Shown here: positions 61,105 to 64,000 of the stretch, in pieces
Position numbering within the stretch: position 1 is the stretch's first letter
Layout of the letters: the number at the start of each line of letters is the position of its first letter
Assembly (NCBI RefSeq): GCF_001921215.1
Contig: NZ_MSIF01000023.1
Span: 62,001-126,000 of the forward strand
DNA from: Actinophytocola xinjiangensis
GTDB taxonomy: Bacteria; Actinomycetota; Actinomycetes; Mycobacteriales; Pseudonocardiaceae
Direction: 5' to 3'
DNA length: 64,000 nucleotides
Translations under genes and position numbers: made by a program
Notes under the pieces: model-generated
Told to the model about the DNA's origin: nothing
The model's input: the letters and a program-made list of their open reading frames with translations, nothing else
Databases searched by the model: none

Positions 61105-61818
61105 TTATGTGGCTTCGCCGGTTAGGGCGAAGGAGCGTAGGCGCAGGGTGGCGCCTACGGTGCCCACCGCGACGAAGACTGCGGCGATGATCATGGCTGT
61201 CACTACCGGGACGGTGTCGTTGAGCATGGGGGACTTGGCGATGGTGTTGGCGAAGGTCGTGGCGTGTTGTTGGACGCTGAAGACCTTTGCGCCGTCGACG
61301 AAGCCGACCAGGAGGTTTTCCCACAGCATGATGTAGACCAAACCTACCGCTACCGGGCGTTTGGTGATCAGGCTCAACGCCAGGAACAGGGCTGTGTAGG
61401 CCAGGGAACCCAGCAGCGCACCCGCTACCAGGCCTGCGGCCAGAGCGGGGGAGCCGGCTATCAGGGCGGAGATCGCCAGGGGGACGCCGACCGCGACCGT
61501 CGTCACCAGCCAGGCCACGCACAGTTTGGACAGGACGATTTCGCTGCGGGGCAACGGTTTCGTCAACAGGTGAGTGATGGTGCCGTCGTCGATCTCCAGA
61601 CCCAGGACGCTGCTGCCCACGATCAGCGCGGTCAACGGCAGGACCACGGCCAGGCCGAGACCGCCGAAGACTAGCGGGCCCCAGCCGTCCGAACCCGAGC
61701 CGCTGGTGACGCCGATGAGGGTCAGTCCGATCAGGACCAGGGGCATGGGGAGCAGGAGCAGGATTCGACGCCTGCCCAGAAGCGCCCGTGTGGTCAGGGC
61801 CATGACTGTCGTGTTCAT
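61105..61818 (-). CDS. ABC-2-type transporter permease
   Basis: This 237-residue protein has six hydrophobic segments (from ILLLLPMPLVLIGLTLIG to TVPVVTAMIIAAVFVAVGTV). It contains the EIDDGTITHLLTKPLPRSEIVLSKLC stretch typical of ABC-2 exporter permeases. It overlaps the ATP-binding gene by four bases and is last in a four-gene export operon. A hairpin terminator follows. The cargo is unknown. Confidence 0.88.
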   Translation of the reverse strand: MNTTVMALTTRALLGRRRILLLLPMPLVLIGLTLIGVTSGSGSDGWGPLVFGGLGLAVVLPLTALIVGSSVLGLEIDDGTITHLLTKPLPRSEIVLSKLCVAWLVTTVAVGVPLAISALIAGSPALAAGLVAGALLGSLAYTALFLALSLITKRPVAVGLVYIMLWENLLVGFVDGAKVFSVQQHATTFANTIAKSPMLNDTVPVVTAMIIAAVFVAVGTVGATLRLRSFALTGEAT

Positions 61819-62726
61819 GTTGCCACCAGGTAGGAGAAGACCTTCTCAAGGGACTCGTCGGCGGGGAGGATGCTCGTCAGGCGGATGTCGGACGTTCGGG
61901 CCAGTTTCGCCAGGGCTCGGGTGAAGGTGCCGTAGTCGCTGGCGTGCACCTGGAGTGAACCGTCCGTCATGGACACTCCGGAGACCGACTCTTGTCCGAT
62001 GAGGACAGTCGCCAGGCGGCGGTCGTCGGATGACGAGATGGTGAAGACGTGGGGGCGGTTGGTCATCAGGCGGCGAATATGGCGGTAGTCGCCCGAGGCC
62101 GCCAGGCGGCCGGAGACGATCACCTGGACCGTTCCGGACAGCTGCTCCACCTCCTCCAGGATGTGGGAGCTGAACAAAATCGTCCGGCCCTCGTCGGCCA
62201 TCCGGTGCAGCAGGTCCATCATGTGCATCCGCTGGCGCGGGTCCATGCCGTTGAACGGCTCGTCCAGCAGCAGGACCTTCGGGTCGTGCACCAGAGCCGC
62301 CGCCACCCGGGTGCGTTGGCGCATTCCCTTGGAATACGTGGAGATCTCCCGGTCCTGGGCCGCTTCCATCTCGACGATGCCCAGCGCCCTCCGGGTCGCC
62401 GCCTCCGGGTCGGGGAGCTTGTGGAGCTTGGCCGAGGCCAGAACGAACTCCCGCGCGGTCAGGAAACCCGGCACGCTTTCCCGCTCGGTCACCAGACCCA
62501 GCTGACGGTACATCTCCGGGTTGCGCCACGCCGACTGGTCGCCGACGGTGACCTTGCCCTGGGACGGCGCCAACAAACCCGCCATCAGGTGCAGCACCGT
62601 GGTCTTGCCGGCGCCGTTGGGCCCCAGCAAACCGGTCAGACCCGGCCCGACCGTCAACGTCACGTCGTTGACCGCCACCACGTTCCCGTACCAGCGCGAC
62701 ACCTCGGTCAGCTCAACAGAAGTCAT
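61815..62726 (-). CDS. ABC transporter ATP-binding protein
   Basis: This 303-residue ATPase has Walker A LLGPNGAGKTTVLH, Q-loop LGLVTE, signature YSKGMRQR, Walker B VLLLDEPFNGMDP and the H-loop FSSHI. The C-terminal 90 residues are typical of ABC-2 systems. The ATG at 62726 overlaps the stop of the upstream permease (ATGA) and follows AAAGGT; an ATG eight codons earlier is less likely. It powers export with the permeases on either side. Confidence 0.94.
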   Translation of the reverse strand: MTSVELTEVSRWYGNVVAVNDVTLTVGPGLTGLLGPNGAGKTTVLHLMAGLLAPSQGKVTVGDQSAWRNPEMYRQLGLVTERESVPGFLTAREFVLASAKLHKLPDPEAATRRALGIVEMEAAQDREISTYSKGMRQRTRVAAALVHDPKVLLLDEPFNGMDPRQRMHMMDLLHRMADEGRTILFSSHILEEVEQLSGTVQVIVSGRLAASGDYRHIRRLMTNRPHVFTISSSDDRRLATVLIGQESVSGVSMTDGSLQVHASDYGTFTRALAKLARTSDIRLTSILPADESLEKVFSYLVAT

Positions 62727-63592
62727 GACTTGACCTTTCGGTAGCGCCACAGGGTGCAGCTGGTGCCGACGGCGATGATCACCAGCGCGCCCAGGCCGTA
62801 GACCGGGCCGTAGGGGCCGACGTCGAAGATGCCGCCGTCGAACAACCAGCGGTCGACGCCGTTGAGCAGGCTGACCGGGTCGATCAGGCCCGCCAGCTGA
62901 CGGCCGGCGCCCTCACCGAGCGCCTGCAGGACCCCGCTGATCGGCGCGGTCAACAACGTCACGCCGATGATCATGCCGGTGGCGAACACCCGACGGCCGG
63001 TCAGCGACGCGAACGGCAACGCCAGCGACGCCAGCACCGCCGCGTGGATCGCCGCGGCCAGCAGACCCTGCAACAGGCCACCGAACTCGGAGAACACGCC
63101 GGCGATGCCGTTGTCCGTGCTGAACGCCATGCCGACGAACAGGATCAGCATCGGCCCGCCGAGCATCACGAACGTCGCCGTCGCCAGGGCCGCGAGCTTG
63201 GTCAGCGCGTAGTCCGTGCGGGTCATCGGGCGCGACAGGTACAGCGACAACAAGTTCGTGCGCAGGTCGACCGACACCAGCTCCGGCGCCACGACCGCCA
63301 CGAACACCGTCGCCGCGTAGGTGAACGTCGAGGCCATGCCGACGTAGTCGATCACCTCGACCGGCAGCTGGGTGTTCACCACCACCAGGATCAGCGCGGC
63401 GACCGACGCCGCCGCCAACAGCCCGATCGGCAGTACCTTCGCCCAGGCGCTGCGACCCAACCCGTACGCGCCGCGCACACTCTGGGTGAACAGCGAACGC
63501 GCCGAGTAGCCGCGGCCCAGGCGCACGCCCTCGTAGCGCTGGTAGCCGATGTCGTGGATGACACCGGTCGCGCCGTTACCGTTCTCAGGCAT
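62723..63592 (-). CDS. ABC-2-type transporter permease
   Basis: This 289-residue permease has a soluble N-terminus (VIHDIGYQRYEGVRLGRGYS, common in this group) and six membrane segments ending with VYGLGALVIIAVGTSCTLWRY. DLRTNLLSLYLSRPMTRTDYALTK matches the coupling region. It overlaps the upstream ATPase gene by eight bases and the downstream one by four, so all four genes form one operon with two ATPase/permease pairs. Confidence 0.9.
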   Translation of the reverse strand: MPENGNGATGVIHDIGYQRYEGVRLGRGYSARSLFTQSVRGAYGLGRSAWAKVLPIGLLAAASVAALILVVVNTQLPVEVIDYVGMASTFTYAATVFVAVVAPELVSVDLRTNLLSLYLSRPMTRTDYALTKLAALATATFVMLGGPMLILFVGMAFSTDNGIAGVFSEFGGLLQGLLAAAIHAAVLASLALPFASLTGRRVFATGMIIGVTLLTAPISGVLQALGEGAGRQLAGLIDPVSLLNGVDRWLFDGGIFDVGPYGPVYGLGALVIIAVGTSCTLWRYRKVKS

Positions 63593-64000
63593 GGGACGCC
63601 TCCGAGGTGGGCAGGTCCCGGAACAGGTCGGCCACCTGGTGGCGGTGGCGCTCCAGCCGGTGCAGGGACAGGTCGAGATCGGCGATCGCGTCGCGGATCA
63701 GGTCATAGGTGGCGTCCGGGTCCTCACCCATCCGCACCAGCAACGCGCGCTTGTTCTCCCGCACCTCCAGCCCGGCGCGACCCAACAACTCGGCCAGGCC
63801 GGCCGGGTCCTCGTCGGTCTCGACCATCAGCAGATCGCTGTGCTGGGTCATCGCCGAGAGCGTCGCCGACCGCAGCAGCCGGCCGGCGTCGATCGCCACC
63901 AGCGACGTGCAGATCCGTTCGATCTCGCCGAGCAGGTGCGAACAGACCACCACCGAGATGCCGAACTCGGTGCCGATGCGGTGCACCAGGTCGAGCATGG
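63585..64000 (-). CDS. ABC transporter ATP-binding protein, partial (C-terminal part)
   Basis: Only the C-terminal part lies in the window, and the gene continues past base 64000. The visible part includes GISVVVCSHLLGEIERICTS with the H-loop His, then the linker and regulatory C-terminus. Walker A, signature and Walker B motifs lie outside. It is the first visible gene of the exporter operon. Confidence 0.9.
   Translation of the reverse strand, partial: MLDLVHRIGTEFGISVVVCSHLLGEIERICTSLVAIDAGRLLRSATLSAMTQHSDLLMVETDEDPAGLAELLGRAGLEVRENKRALLVRMGEDPDATYDLIRDAIADLDLSLHRLERHRHQVADLFRDLPTSEASHA

Overview
The window is high-GC actinomycete DNA with GTG and TTG starts, ATGA and TGATG gene overlaps, three XRE/DUF397 loci (one intact, two decayed) and type I-E-like CRISPR repeats. 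The gene content suggests a filamentous actinobacterium, perhaps of the Pseudonocardiales; that placement is inference. No rRNA or tRNA gene was seen, and no cas gene.

Layout. 0-6 kb: sugar ABC importer (lipoprotein binding protein, two permeases), a GH36 alpha-galactosidase and a GNAT protein in one overlapping operon. 5.9-13.1 kb: a PaaK/CapK-like adenylating enzyme diverging from a conflict-type module made of a Trypco1-like protein, a 1541-residue trypsin/NB-ARC-like/14xWD40/methyltransferase fusion and a second methyltransferase. 13.1-16.4 kb: a two-component system and a pectin-acetylesterase-like lipoprotein. 16.4-29 kb: an accessory island holding three DUF397 loci (two broken), a deleted XRE gene, CGNR and DUF445 remnants, an XRE/NUDIX/2-oxoglutarate oxygenase group, an aminoglycoside-phosphotransferase-like protein, an EACC1/caspase/solute-binding operon, and an XRE-NACHT membrane ATPase whose 3' end is duplicated around a small membrane gene.

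30-36.6 kb: an acyl-CoA degradation operon (two acyl-CoA dehydrogenases, enoyl-CoA hydratase, VOC protein, CoA ligase, methyltransferase). 36.7-46.9 kb: what looks like a complete non-phosphorylating L-fucose route. It runs mutarotase, AKR dehydrogenase, lactonase, fuconate dehydratase, SDR and FAH-family hydrolase, with lutABC to oxidise the L-lactate product. A FadR-type regulator and three copies of an ACATCSGATGT-like palindrome tie it together. 46.9-53.6 kb: P450, SnoaL-like protein, MatB-like acyl-CoA synthetase, DUF417-like membrane protein, MBL-fold hydrolase, and a PadR regulator with its partner.

53.6-61 kb: two CRISPR arrays (7 repeats and 6 spacers each) converge on an aldolase gene and a P-loop/TPR gene. 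A third, orphan leader with a single divergent repeat lies at 60.9 kb. 61-64 kb: ABC-2-type transporter genes running off the end of the window. A five-copy element (a GATTTCCA box, exactly 44 bp, then TGTGGACAA) is scattered over 42.7-53.9 kb and carries a DnaA-box-like sequence in every copy.
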